Origin: Brugia malayi
Lineage: Eukaryota; Nematoda; Chromadorea; Rhabditida; Onchocercidae
Assembly: GCF_000002995.4 (NCBI RefSeq)
Contig: NW_025062478.1
Location: 9,497,001-9,561,000, forward strand
Direction of reading: 5' to 3'
Length of the DNA: 64,000 nt
In this document: positions 24,160-36,452 of the stretch, in pieces
How positions within the stretch are numbered: the first letter of the stretch is position 1
Layout of the letters: the number at the start of each line of letters is the position of its first letter
Position numbers and translations under genes: made by a program
Notes under the pieces: generated by a model
What the model was told of the DNA's origin: nothing
What the model saw: the letters and a program-made list of their open reading frames with translations, nothing else
Databases searched by the model: none

Positions 24160-26526
24160 ATAAATTGAATATTTTCTATTATTTACATAATGCCAAATTG
24201 TAGTTTTTACATGGCATGCGTGGTTCACTTTTAGCTATCGTAGTTTTAGCAATTACTTGCCTCCCTAGAACCTAGAATTTTAGACACAAATAATTGCAGA
24301 AGATGGATAATACTTGATCAAACAACTATTATCAATTGCTTTATGTAAATGGGTAGCAATTAAACCATAATAGATGCTAATTTTCTCTTTATTAGAGATA
24401 ACCTACATGAATAAAACTGAATTTCAATTTTTCCTATTCTTCCAATAAATAACAAAGAGGTATTGATAGAGTCAGTCTCATTTGATCAATAAATTTGTTT
24501 TCATTGATCATTGAATTGTTTATGAGATAGCTATAAATGATACGCCAAATATTTTTGCATTATTTAATGAAAAAAATTACGAAATCGAAAAATTTCGAAA
24601 GAAAAAAATGTTTTTTTAACGATTTTCAAATATTTTAAAATATTTGATTTTTTTCAGAGGAAGAAAGACTCAGAAAATTGCATAGAACAATGCAAATATG
24701 TTTGTAATATAAATAAGTAACAAAATAACTTTTGTACAAAGTTTCCTATTAAAATTATTGTTGAGTTTTGATCTGAAAATATTGTAAAATGTCATTGCAA
24801 GCATGAATCTAATCTAAGACTTAAGATCAATTTAATCAATATGACCAAATTTACTACCATGTAGGTGAAGAAAATTTTTGTTACAGAAGAATTTTATATC
24901 AAAGAGCTTCTCCCCTTCTTTTTTTCTTTATCGCTTTCTAGCTAACATTTGTTTTTTCAGTGACAGCCATTAAGCAGTTCGTGAATTTGAAATTTTAAAT
25001 ATTAAGTTTTAATTTATACTCTGTAGATTAGATCTATTAGAGGAAAATAAATAAATAGTATAAATTAAAAAATCTGTTGGCAAAACTAATAAATATTATA
25101 TGGGAGTTGATGATTTAATACCGATATTGTGTCAAAAATGCTTATTGTTTGCACTCTTATTTTCAATTTTGATTTAATATTAAAAACTAAAAAATAATTT
25201 TTTTTTTAAATTGAAAGAAATTATACTTTTATTTGCAGTCTTAATTCAATTTCTAATCTATTAAAAATTTGATAAACAAACGGACAAATTTCCATTTAAC
25301 ATTTCGAGCTATCTTGGTAGAATTTATAAGTTTCAATTAAAATCATTTACAAAAGAGATAGCATGTCCAGCGATAATGACATTTTTTTAGTTTTCTTTTT
25401 TAATGTCTTTTGTCTAATAGGCTGCTTATTCTATCAAATCAGTTTATCATTTGGAGAATTTCATTCACAATGTCACATTTTTTGCAAATATTTCTTTGAT
25501 CATTGCAATTTGAAGAATCGATATCATAGTATATTGAATCTGTTATCACTTATTAGCTGTCTGTTATCATTTCTTGATTAGATAAGTAGCGCAATTGATG
25601 CCTTTTAGATAAAAAAGAAGGAAACAATAGTTTAGGAATACATAAAAATGGGAAAAATGATAATCAGTTAAGGAGTCTTTTGATTATTTCTCCTTAAATT
25701 TAATAAATTCATTTCATTTCAATTACCATTGGATTTTGAATTTATTGTTATCAATTAGCATTTATTCATCTTTCTGATAAATTTTAACTTTATGTTTTTA
25801 TTTTTAACTTTTCATCATCTAAATTTTAGAGTTAAGTAGAGAAAGAGAAAATTTTGATTAAAATGGGCAAAATAAAGTCATTTGTATTACTTTAACTTTG
25901 ATGAATAATTAATTGAGAATTATAAAAAAATATATATATTTTTTTGCTTCCTAAATTTGTTTGTTGATCCTATAAGTTGATCGTAAAAGATATTTTTTAC
26001 ATTTGAAACTATTTATCTGATTAAACAATATAATTTTCAAGTTTGATCCACTAGTCTTATACACAATCTTACAATCAATTAGTAAATGTTTTTCATTTTT
26101 TTTTTTTTTATATTTTAGAAATTGAAAAGATTAAAGCACAAAAAACAAAATTAAATCGAAATGAAATATACTACCCAATTTATTTACAGTTATGTATACT
26201 ACGACGTAATAGAAGATAAACTTAAATTCAGATTTCTGTCTCTAATTTCCGCAATTGTCAAATATTTACTTAAAAATAGAACATTAAGATTAAATTCTTT
26301 TATCTGTTACTTAAATGACAAATAAATGCTTTCTGAAAATAATTTCTATTGTTGAATTACTTTTTTGAATTTATGTAATTATGCGCACATTAGATATATG
26401 TTATATAATTAAATGCAATAGATGTGTCACATGCAAATTTTATTTTTATTTAAACAATTTTTTTGAAATTATTGACATTATTTCATCTTACGGTGAAGTA
26501 TAGGTATTAGTGTTGTCAAACAAGAA
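24160..26526. other. AT-rich intergenic stretch
   Basis: I see no supported gene. The 72-residue plus-strand frame at 25363-25581 (MSSDNDIFLVFFFNVF…) is hydrophobic and Cys-containing, but it has no recognised motif and sits in biased sequence. Confidence 0.55.
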
Positions 26527-26628
26527 ATGGCCAATAATCCGATATTAGAAGATTTACCGGAACTGAAGCAACTTTATCGTCCAGCATGTCGCGGTGGTAA
26601 TTTGCTGAGAATACCTCGATATAATAAG
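26527..26628 (+). CDS. Orphan first coding exon of an unidentified protein
   Basis: ATGGCC opens a 34-codon exon, MANNPILEDLPELKQLYR then PACRGGNLLRIPRYNK, ending in a good donor (AAG|GTAACA) in phase 0. The residue mix is far from the Phe/Ile/Asn/Lys bias of chance frames here. The next exon is uncertain. The best candidate I found is 29566-29622, in the right phase, about 2.9 kb downstream beyond two low-complexity tracts. Together they would give a 52-residue basic protein. I do not recognise the family. Confidence 0.6.
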
Positions 26629-26887
26629 GTAACACTTATATATTATTGTTTAATTCTCATATTTGCTAATAAAAATGAAAAAAAAAAAGTTATTTTAAAA
26701 AACGGATGTAAGCATAATATATATTATTATTTTATTTCGTACATTAATCTTTCTATTTTCATTTATAATTTTTAAGAAAAGCATAGCAATTTTTTTTCTG
26801 TTCTCTGATACATGATTAGTTTTTTATCTTTTGCAAATTTAACATTCCTTCTAAAAGAAAATTCTTTATTTGCTTTTCGTTAGTTTA

Positions 26888-26972
26888 AAATTTCGTGGAA
26901 TTAATCAATGACCTTTAAAATTTAGTGAAGTTAATCGATGACCCTTAAAATTTAGTGAAACTAATCGATGAT
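26888..26972 (+). repeat. 30-base tandem repeat, about 2.8 copies
   Basis: Variants of AAAATTTAGTGAAGTTAATCGATGACCCTT follow each other three times with a few substitutions, immediately before the GCATGCAA-rich tract. Confidence 0.75.
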
Positions 26973-26989
26973 CTACCTTGCTAACAAAA

Positions 26990-27935
26990 AGCAATGAAAG
27001 AATAAACTCACGAAAAATGCAAACAGCAAAAAAAAAGCATGCAAAAAGCAAAGCGAACAAATGGCATGCAAAGTGCATAAATTTTAGAATAGAATAATAA
27101 GACAAATTAAGAAGAAAAAATGCAAGCAAAATAAGTTAATAATAAGGAAAAAGGCATGCAATATCAATAACAGCAATATAAAAATAAATAAAGTTGATGA
27201 AAAAAACATGCAAGATAAGTTGAATTAATAAAATATAATAAAAAATGCGCACAGTGAGCAAAAAAACATGGAAAAAAAGCAGGTCAAAGTTCAAAAGGCT
27301 ATGTAATGTTGATAACAACGGTAGAATAATCAGCAAATTAGATAAACAGGCATGTAAAATAAAATTACTCAAAGTAAGAAAGGCATTAGCAAAGTGAGCA
27401 AAACAGCATGCAAAATAAAATGAGTTAGATTTAAAGAAAAAAACATGTAATATTAGAAATAATGATGGAATAATTAGTAAAGCAAGTCACAAATCATGTA
27501 TAATAAAGTAAGTTAGTCAAATTAAGTAAAAAGCATGCAGTACTAGTGATGATAATAGAAAAATAAGTGAAATGATAAAAAGACATGCAAAATAGGTCAA
27601 TTAAATTAATAATAAGGCATGCAATATCAGTATAACGATGAAATAATTAGTAAAGTAAGCGAGGGCATGCAAAACAAAATAAGTTATAGTAAAATAACAT
27701 CAGCAATGTAAGTAATAAAAATAGAAAAACAGTGAAGTAATAAAAGGGCATGCAGAAAAAGTAAAAAAAAAAAACATGCAATATTAGTAAGAACAATGGA
27801 ATAATTAGTAAGTAAGTAAGTAAGTAAAACAGCATGCGAAACAAGGTAAGTCATGTTAAGAAAAAAAAAATGCAATGTCAGTAATAATAATGGAATAATT
27901 AGTAGATAAGTAAAACAACATGCAAAATAAAATAT
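26990..27935. repeat. GCATGCAA-rich quasi-periodic tract
   Basis: About seventeen occurrences of (A/G)CATGCAA or close variants sit 30-90 bases apart in a purine-rich background. They are joined by recurring pieces such as AATATCAGTAAT, GGAATAATTAGTAA and AAATAAGTTA. The pattern is a much-decayed tandem array with unit length varying between about 40 and 90 bases. A short (AAGT)n run lies near 27809. The minus-strand frames through it are products of this composition. Confidence 0.7.
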
Positions 27936-29049
27936 GTCTGATTTAGCAATGCCAACAATATATATATATATTAAAATCACGAAAAAATTTCAGTCTGTTC
28001 CTATCCTATGGGTATAATAATTAAATAATGTTTCGAATGACAATTAAAATTTGGTTCAAAAAAATTAGAGAAGCATCCATGATTAAAATTCTTAATATTA
28101 GTTTTACAGAATGTAACACTGCACAGAGAGGTACAAAGCGTTATTTAAAGTTAAATCTAAAAATATTTTAATTTAATTTGCTAAACTTGTCAATTGTAAA
28201 TCAGCTCATGATTAAGGAGCAAAGAAGTATCTGCAAATAGCCATAAATGCAAAAATTTCATCAAAATAATAATTCCAAAAACCTTCTTACTGCAACCATA
28301 AAGATCAAAGTATAAAGCATTATTTAAAATTAAGAGATATCATGTCTAAAAAGGAGTAGAGACAGAATTTCACATATCTAAAATGAATCAAATTTAAAGT
28401 GTAAATCTACACAAATTGAAATTAATAAATTAATAGAATCCAAGCCAAACATGAAAACAATTTCTAAAAAGCTATAAATGGTTTATAAATCTAAGTAATT
28501 TTTTTCTCCAATTCTTTAAACACAACAGTTATAAATAAAGCTGTAATTAAAAAATAAATAAGAATCTAGAAAAATAGCATCAATTAAATTGGATCAAAAA
28601 CTGATCCTAAAAAATAGTTAAAAACCAATTAGTAACAATTATTAACCGCAAATAACAAATTGTAATTAAGAAATTAAAAAGAAGTAAGCAGTACTACAAA
28701 AAAAAGAAAAAAAAAAATAATTTTTAACTGCTAACTTCTACCTCATAAATAACAAAATCATAAATAATAAAAATGGATTCATCGATAGAAAAAAAGCAAA
28801 GCATGAAAAAATAATTGAAATAACCTTTAAAAAATTCTAAAATCAAGCTGTAAAAATAAGGACCAAGCAAACATTCCTGTTCTCCATTAAAAATCAGACC
28901 ATTCAAATAAATCTAATTTTTTTTTGTTTTTTGCTTTAATAAACTGGGTTGAAAAAACGAAAAAGGAAAAAGTCAGCAAAAAAAGTAAGTGATAAATAAT
29001 GAACAGATAAACTAATTAATAGAAACATAATTTAAAAAACACAAACAAA
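27936..29049. other. A-rich non-coding stretch
   Basis: No gene supported. The plus strand is A-rich with short repeats of AAATAA and AATTAA. If 26527-26628 and 29566-29622 belong together this lies inside their intron. Confidence 0.55.
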
Positions 29050-29485
29050 CAATTATTTCTTTATTTTTTTCTTTTTTATTTTTTTTTTCGATTTCTTTTT
29101 ACTTTTTTTTAAATTTTTTTTTTGTTTTTTTCTATTTTTTTATTTTTTATTCTTTTTTAAAATATTTCTTATTTTTTTAAATTTTTTTTTGGTTTTTTTT
29201 CTATCCTTTTATTTTTTTTTTTTTTTTTTGCTTTTTTCTGATATTTTTTATTTTCTTTCGAATTTTTTTTACTTTTTTTTAATTTTTTTTTGGTCTTTTT
29301 CTATTTTTAAAAATTTTTTTGGTTTTTCTATTTTTTTTTTACTTTTTTTCGATTTTTATTATTTTTTTTGGTGTTTTCTATTTTTAAAATTTTTTTTTTT
29401 GGCTTTTTTAATTTTTTATTGGTTTTTTTCTATTCTTTGTTTTTTTTTAAATTTTTTAATTTTTTCATACTTTTTGCTTTTCTTT
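29050..29485 (+). repeat. Long T-rich low-complexity tract
   Basis: Over 400 bases consist almost entirely of T with scattered A, G and C. They are built from recurring blocks of the form TTTTTTGGTTTTTTCTA, then TTTTTTACTTTTTTTT, then CGATTTTTATT. It is a decayed tandem array rather than a simple homopolymer. The 106-residue Phe-rich frame at 29189-29509 is a product of this composition. Confidence 0.8.
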
Positions 29486-29565
29486 AACTATTTAAATAAA
29501 ACACATTAGAAACATTAAGAAAACTAGAAAACACAAAATTATAAAACAAAAACAAACATCAGCAG

Positions 29566-29622
29566 GCATATCGTAGGAATCTCAAACCATGGAACAATAT
29601 CATAGATGACGATTCTTTGTAA
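29566..29622 (+). CDS. Possible terminal exon, AYRRNLKPWNNIIDDDSL-stop
   Basis: After a CAGCAG acceptor the plus strand reads AYRRNLKPWNNIIDDDSL and then TAA, with protein-like composition. It is in phase with the exon ending at 26628. Against it, the bases just before the acceptor are A-rich rather than the usual nematode TTTTCAG. It may instead belong to nothing. Confidence 0.3.
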   Translation, partial: AYRRNLKPWNNIIDDDSL

Positions 29623-30018
29623 TTGCTAAACAATTTTAACCATTTTACCAGTGATTTTTTTACCATGAAATTCAAAAACGTTCACCGGAAGGACAAACAA
29701 TAAATGAAAGATTTTCGAGACATACTGGTAAGATTAGAACTTAGAAATTAATGATTCGAAGCAAATAATTAGTAACATAAGCAATAAAGCTCAACAGTTC
29801 ATAACCACAAAAACACAAAAATCAAAAACGAAGCTAGAAAACCTCAAAAAAAAACTTCAAAATCAGTGACCCAAAAAATGAAAAAATCCAGGATTAGTCG
29901 GTTAATTGAAAAAGAAATAAAAAAACTTGCGTCAAAATGAGGATCTCAGCGCTGAAGCGGGCGAATGTTGGGCAAGGATGGTTCTTCACAGGACAATGTT
30001 TCACTGGCAGAAATTGCA

Positions 30019-31544
30019 TCACACTCGCGCACCTGAAAAAAAGTGCGGAGATTAACTGAGAACAAATAAATTAATACTTAATTGATACTTTTGATAACAT
30101 TGTTTGAAAAGCGAAATTTTCACTTACTTGGAATGTAATAGTGCTGAGCCTCATCGCTTCTACCAGCCAGCTCGAGCCTTCTTCGCTTAGCAGCCCTTTC
30201 ACATATAACAAACTTTGTGGCTTTGGGACACCATTCCAAGGCATGAAGTTCCATCGTGGCTGCTCTTTCTTCATCGGAGCTCGCATGCGGCATATCAATG
30301 AAATGGCCGCACTTCTGGCAAAAGCCTGAAATAAGTATATTTTAATAGGAAGTGTTTTACTTTGCAAATAAAGTTACCAATCACAAAACACTTAGAAATG
30401 AAGTGAAACTCACCATTCTGCCTGTGCATTTTGGCGGCATGGATTCGCCATCCTTTCAAGGTCCCAAATTCTTTCGGGCACATACCGCACTCTGAAAATA
30501 TCATAGTAATATCAAGATGAAAATTGCTCATATAAGGACAATAAATTTAAAGTAAAGTTTTTAACTTTAGTCCAAAGAAGCAAAATGCAAAAAAAAAAAA
30601 ACTGTAATTAAAAATTAAAAACTTAAAGAAAAACTGTAATTGAAGCAAATATAAAATTACCAATTGTAGCCGACCCGTCAGCATTTCGAATTACTGTGTA
30701 CGGGTCGATCTCCGGTGCCACTAGTAGCTGCCGGTATTGAGGCGGTAAGCCTTCCACTACCGGCGGTTGGAAGGCTGCCGGACCGGATTGTACTGCGTCA
30801 CAATCTTCTTATTCCACAACTGGAATGTGTATTGTTCGCGAACGCCTGAAACATATTTAAGACTTTTTAAAAAACTAGCTGCTATGAATTTAATTTTTTT
30901 TTATCCAACATGCTCATTTGCAAAGTGTACTATACTGTCCGCTATTCTTTGCTATTTCTTGGTTAGAAATGAAACTTACAGCACTATCTCGCGACTTCGT
31001 TCCACTTGTCTGCGCTTTGGGACTTTTGCAGGCGTTGCTGGTACCACTTCTAACACTTCCTCACTCGATTCCTGTGGTACCGGTCGCCACTCCATCATTG
31101 TCACCTCCTCCAAGCTCCCTTCATCGTGACCAGTGCCTGTTCTGGTTCATCATTTCGTATTGGCTGCTGCAGCTCAGCTTCTTCTCGTTCGAGGAAGTCA
31201 AGCACGAGCATTTCTTCATTATGGCGTTGTCGCTCCATTTCACGCTCGTGCTCCAGGAGTTCTCGGAACACTTCCAACTCCTCTTCCCTCCAACCTTGCC
31301 CTCAAATCATTAATCTAAAAAAAAAAAAAAAAATCATATGGTTAATGCAACTAACAACAAGTTCAAGAAGTAAATTAAACATCTACCACCAGTAAATTAC
31401 ATACGAGATTAAAAATAAACATACCAGGCCTGCCGCATTTCGTAAATGATCTTCCAACACTTTGAAGTACAGCGGTTCGTTGCGTAAATGATTCTTCAAA
31501 TCTACCAAAGTTGGTAGATTTGGACCTTGCACTCTTTCATCCAT
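30019..31544 (-). pseudogene. Disrupted six-exon C2H2 gene in a less AT-rich island
   Basis: Exons read from the minus strand are 31425-31544 (MDERVQGPNLPTLVDLKNHL…), 30980-31314, 30661-30845, 30414-30491, 30128-30325 and about 30019-30032. Each has good GT-AG signals. The 31544 ATG sits just after TTTTTTAG, a typical trans-splice site. Exon 2 encodes an acidic coiled-coil (EEELEVFRELLEHEREMERQ). Exon 4 holds a C2H2 finger (CGMC…WRIHAAKMH), and exon 5 a second Cys/His cluster (FCQKCGHF…H) followed by [16 protein letters not shown]. Phases fit across exons 2-5, but exon 2 needs a frame change near 31285 and another near 31125. Exon 3 has an in-frame TAA at 30809-30811, and the last junction reaches a stop quickly. 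Either the gene is dead or the assembly has errors. Base composition is much richer in G+C than its surroundings. I do not recognise the family; a retroelement-derived protein is possible. Confidence 0.65.
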
Positions 31545-31589
31545 AATCGCTAAAAAACTACACATATATAACTGACAAGCTGACAAATC

Positions 31590-34500
31590 ATTTTAAACAT
31601 TCATCTTATTAAAATGAATTTTTAAAGAATATAATAGGAAAGCAATGAGTAAAATTTATCCATTTGTATTCTTCTAACAATCATTCCTATTACATTTGTC
31701 CATGTAAATTGATCAGATTACAAAATTGCTACAATGTTCCAAGCACACAAATAGATACTTTAGTCATATTATTTTAAAAAAAGGAAAAGAAGAAAGTAAT
31801 GAGTGGAACATACCTCTTAGCTCTGCAATGGATTATAGATTCATTATCATAGCTATATATATTTTGTAAATCACAGAAAGTCAAGAAAAAAACCTCAGCT
31901 GTACAGCATTTACACTTTTGGAAACTCCTTTAATTCCTTTAATTGGTAGATTAAAATACTGAAACTGTAAAATATGCAATGTCAATTAAATAATGTTTCA
32001 AGAATTGTTGAAAAATTAAACAAATTTTGTACAAGGAAATCACAGATTAAATTTCTTTGCAGTAATGGTGAAATCATTTCTCAGATAATTGGACATTGGT
32101 TACTTTTTTTCAATAAGTTCTTCCTCTGCCATACTATCATATTTCTCTTCTCCTTGTCAATTGAGTGTTTTGGGCTAAACATTATGTCATTGTCACCGAT
32201 TATGCCAAACATTACTGCAAATTGTGACCTTTTTCTTCGTTGGCGCACTGAGTTCGTTTCAAGAAATTATATGCCTTAAAATTCAAATATTTTGCTATTA
32301 GTAAATCTTTTTCGTATTAGTAAGTCTTAAAATTTCTTTGGTTTTGAGTTATTGATTTTTTCTTTAATTGGTACAGTTTTTTGTTCGTTTATTTCTATAT
32401 TTAGAGTGATTGTATTTTTTTTAGTTACTTATTTTTCTGCTTGCATTTGTTTTATCATCTGAAATTAGTATATTCTATTGTGGTAAGTCTATAACTTTAG
32501 TTATAATATTATCTCATGGCTATACTTCTGTATTAATATTTTATTTTATTGGATAATTTTATCACAAGTAAAAATGTTTTGTTAAAATATTCTGCTTTCT
32601 ATGTTTTTTTTTTTCTTTTTTTTATATTTAAAGTCAAAACCCTTTTTTTTGTTGGTTAATTTGTGAATATTATGAAGAAATTCTGATTAAAATGTTATCC
32701 GCAAGGTCAAAGATCAGCAAGCAAAGTTATGTATATCTTCATTATGTCATACAAACAAAGGGCGTTAGTACTAACTTATCGTCAGTACTCAACATTTTAG
32801 CGCAAATACTTCAGCATCGGCGCACTTACTCACCCATTCACTCACTCACTTACTGGTAATTGAGTTTTATCAACAAACTTTCTCCACCTTCTCTCTCTTT
32901 TTCCCCTCTCTCTCTCTCTGTTTCTCCCTCTCTCTGTTTATGCCATAATTACCTCCCCTATGTTTAGAGATGTTTAAATTCACACTCTTTCTCACTTATT
33001 TTTGCATTTCTTAGCGATGTTTGTTTGTTTCATTCGTTGATGCTTTTTGTCCGCTAATTTTGTCATTCAATCTGTCCTCGTCTTTCATCAGCATAACACG
33101 AAAGGTCATCTAATTACATTGATTTCTCTAAATTTCGTACTCTTACATCCATATTTACCTTTTTTTTTTATGAAGTATTAAAATTGCAAAAGTATTGTCT
33201 GATAATATTTCCATGTATGTAAGCATTTTTGATTTTAATTTTTGACAATATCCGATACTACAGATTCTAATGCACTAAGCATTTTACAATTTATTGAAGC
33301 CTAACCAAATGATATAAAAAAATGATCGAATAATTTTTTATTCTTTAAATTTCATATTGACACAAAAATTCCATAACTTTTTTTTTTTCCTCATTATTTA
33401 CATCTATCACATAAGTTATTAATGATTTATTAAAATGAACTTTTTTGTTTTGTTTTGTTTTGTTGATTTGCTTCTTATCGTCATTTTTTTTTCCAACCAT
33501 TAAACGTGAAATAACAGAAATAATTATATATATGTATAAGTAATTGTATGCTTTCTAGCAACGGAATAAATTTGCACAAAGATAAATTTTTTCTTTTTCG
33601 AATTGAATTAATAATTTGAATAAGTTTTTTTTTATTTTACTTAAGATATGATTTTCTTTTTACACACATAAAAATATGGAATCTTTTTAAGTTGAATTTA
33701 ATTTCATTTAGAAGAAAGAAAGTTTATTGGATCTATAGAAATCTATAAAGAAAACCATTTCATATAGAATGTATAAGCTACCTGTTGATACTAACCTATG
33801 AAACCAAACTTTCGAAATTTACTTAACATTTTGAAAGAAAACAAATCATACTAACACTAATGAGTTTTTTCTTTTTTTGAAGCATTCTTTTCTTTTTTTA
33901 TGGCTCTATATTTCTTTTAGCTTCTTTACATCTAACTAAATAGCATGCTACACCATTTGTCAATTATCCATCCTTCAAATAAGTGCTACTTCAAAATTTA
34001 AAAAACGAAATCTTATACTTATTGCAATCAATATTGTTCTAATGATCTCATTTCCGCTTTGGAAAAGAAAAAAAAAATCAAGTGGAAATGGGAATATATT
34101 TGGAACGAAAGAATAAAATTTGACAGATTTTCATTTCAATTTATTCAGTAAAAAAAAAAAAAAAAAAAACATCGATTAACTAAAATACAATGAGTGACAA
34201 ACATGTTGTTTGGAACAAGCAGGTTATTCTTAATTGAAAAAAAAAAAAAAGCTTTTTGAATTTGTTGTATTCTACTTTAAGCATCTTCTTGCTTCGTCTT
34301 TCTATTTCACCATCTTTTTTTTTCTTTCTTTTTTTTCCTTTTTTGCTTTGCCTTTTTTTCATTTCCCATTTGTTTATTTTAAATAGGAAAATTCATTCAA
34401 ATGAGACGGGCAATTTTTTAGGTAATTTGATCGAATAAAATTTCAAAATTATCAAAAGCAGTCACATACACACTTTAATAGTTATATGATTTTATTTACA

Positions 34501-34723
34501 ATTTATAATTTAAAAAAAATGAAACCTAATTATCTTGTCTATTATCTATCTCATTGCGATATATATATTTATGTATTAATCGTTATCATTTGTGATCTCT
34601 AAAACGAAGCAAACACTTTTCTTCTTTATTTCTCCTATTTTTTTTTGATGATATATTATTTAAATTTTGAGATATTTTATTACAAATTCAACTTTACAGA
34701 TTAAATTTTTTGAAATTTACAAG
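31590..34723. other. AT-rich intergenic stretch upstream of the SWEET gene
   Basis: No supported gene. A pyrimidine (CT)n-rich block lies at about 32887-32940. The 101-residue plus frame at 31974-32279 has no recognised domain or splice support. Slightly less AT-rich sequence around 32700-33130 may be regulatory but shows no motif I can name. Confidence 0.55.
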
Positions 34724-36412
34724 ATGGTTGCATTACTATCAATTTTTGCCGTATGGTTGACATTCTTCTCCATTTGCTTCACATTTTTACCAATGCAAGT
34801 TCTTTTTTAAATTTTAATCATTTAAAGAAATAAAAAAAAAAAAATTTTTTTTCAACATTACTAATTTAACTAATTTTTTTAAAATATTATTTGCAACAGT
34901 TAAAAAACTTAATTGATTTTTTCTTTTAGATTAGGTAATAATATTTTTATATTACCTCATCATTGTAACTTTGATAGCACACACTTTAAGCTATTCAGTT
35001 GCATTATTTCATTTTCAATATTAATTAACTTTTATTGTCATAGACTAAACTGTTCATTTTAGAAATCTAAAACAAAAAAAAGAAAGAAAGTGATGTAATA
35101 TTCATCTCATATACTATAATATAAATTAATGATTCATATTTCAGGCTTCAAGTATTAAATTGGAGAAAACGTGGAACTGCTGATGGCTTCTCATCTATTA
35201 ATCTTGTTTTACCTGTCCTAATGTTAGTTCTTTTTTTCTACTTTTTTTTTCTCTTAAAATTTTGTTGTGTATGTTTTTTTCTTAATTTTTGATCAGTACT
35301 ATAGAAATTTTTATTGAAATAGCATATAATTAATTAAAAATATTCTTCTTGTATAACATATCAGCTAAAATGACACAATTCATAACATAATATCAAGCAA
35401 AGCTAAGAGCTATTTCAAATTTTAAAAATCTTTTTCATTATGTAAAATTATAAAATTATTGAATTCAAATAAACATACATTCCTTCTCTTTTCGAAGGCT
35501 AAATCCATCTTTTGCTATAAATATCATTTAAAAAAATATGAGCTATCATTTATTTATGAGCTAAAAATTAATCAAAAAATTTTTTGATCTCATTTTGCAT
35601 AAGTATGAAGAAATAAAGTAAAGCAAAAACTTTATAACATAGATATTTATGAAAATACTTATATTTTCGGAAATGATTTTAATAATAATTTTAGGATGGG
35701 TTGTTGGTTACGACATGGATATATGACGAATGATTTTACAAATATTTTCATTAATACAATAAATTTGATTGTCTTTGTCGGTTATATCATTGCATTTGCA
35801 TTTTATCAGCCTTGCCGAGTTAGTATTTCCGTACATACAAATTTGTATTATAATTTATCGCTTCGCAATACTTTTATCATTTTCATAATTTTAAAACTAA
35901 AATTAAAGCCAAAAAAAAAAAACAATTATGCAACTAAAAATCTTATTACAATAGAATAATCCAACTTAATGTTTATTTTATTCTAAGCTAATTAATCTGC
36001 TATCATTTTTCTACCTTAATGGCATTCATAATTTTTCGGAATTTTATAATAATGAAAAAAAAATTTATTAAGAATAACAAAGAACCTTAATTATATGGTA
36101 TATTTAATACTAAAAAAAAACAAAGAAAAATTAAAGTTTTTAAAATTTATTGTATTTTTGATTTAGCGCTATTTATGCTTACAACTTTTTGCGCTCTTTT
36201 TCACCCTATTTTGCATCTTTTCTTATGTCAATTGGCAACCTAATGATGTAGCAGCTGATGTGATGGGTAGTATTGCCGCTGCTATGCAAATTATCAGTTT
36301 GGGTGGGCAAATCTATGAAATCGTAAGCTTATTTTCTCTTGTAAAATTTAGAAGAATGAAAATAAAAACACGAAAGTTTAAAATTAAAAATTAATATTTC
36401 TTATTATTATTA

Positions 36413-36452
<40 letters not shown>

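Noticed and set aside
29189..29509. 106-residue Phe-rich frame
   Set aside because: It is a translation of the T-rich tract with no codon variety.
30767..31395. Plus-strand frames of 89-131 residues in the G+C-richer island
   Set aside because: The minus strand carries matching splice sites, phases and zinc-finger motifs; the plus frames are shadows.
30019..31544. Bacterial (Wolbachia) insert as the reason for higher G+C
   Set aside because: The segment has eukaryotic splice sites in phase and C2H2 fingers, and it is richer in G+C than Wolbachia would be.
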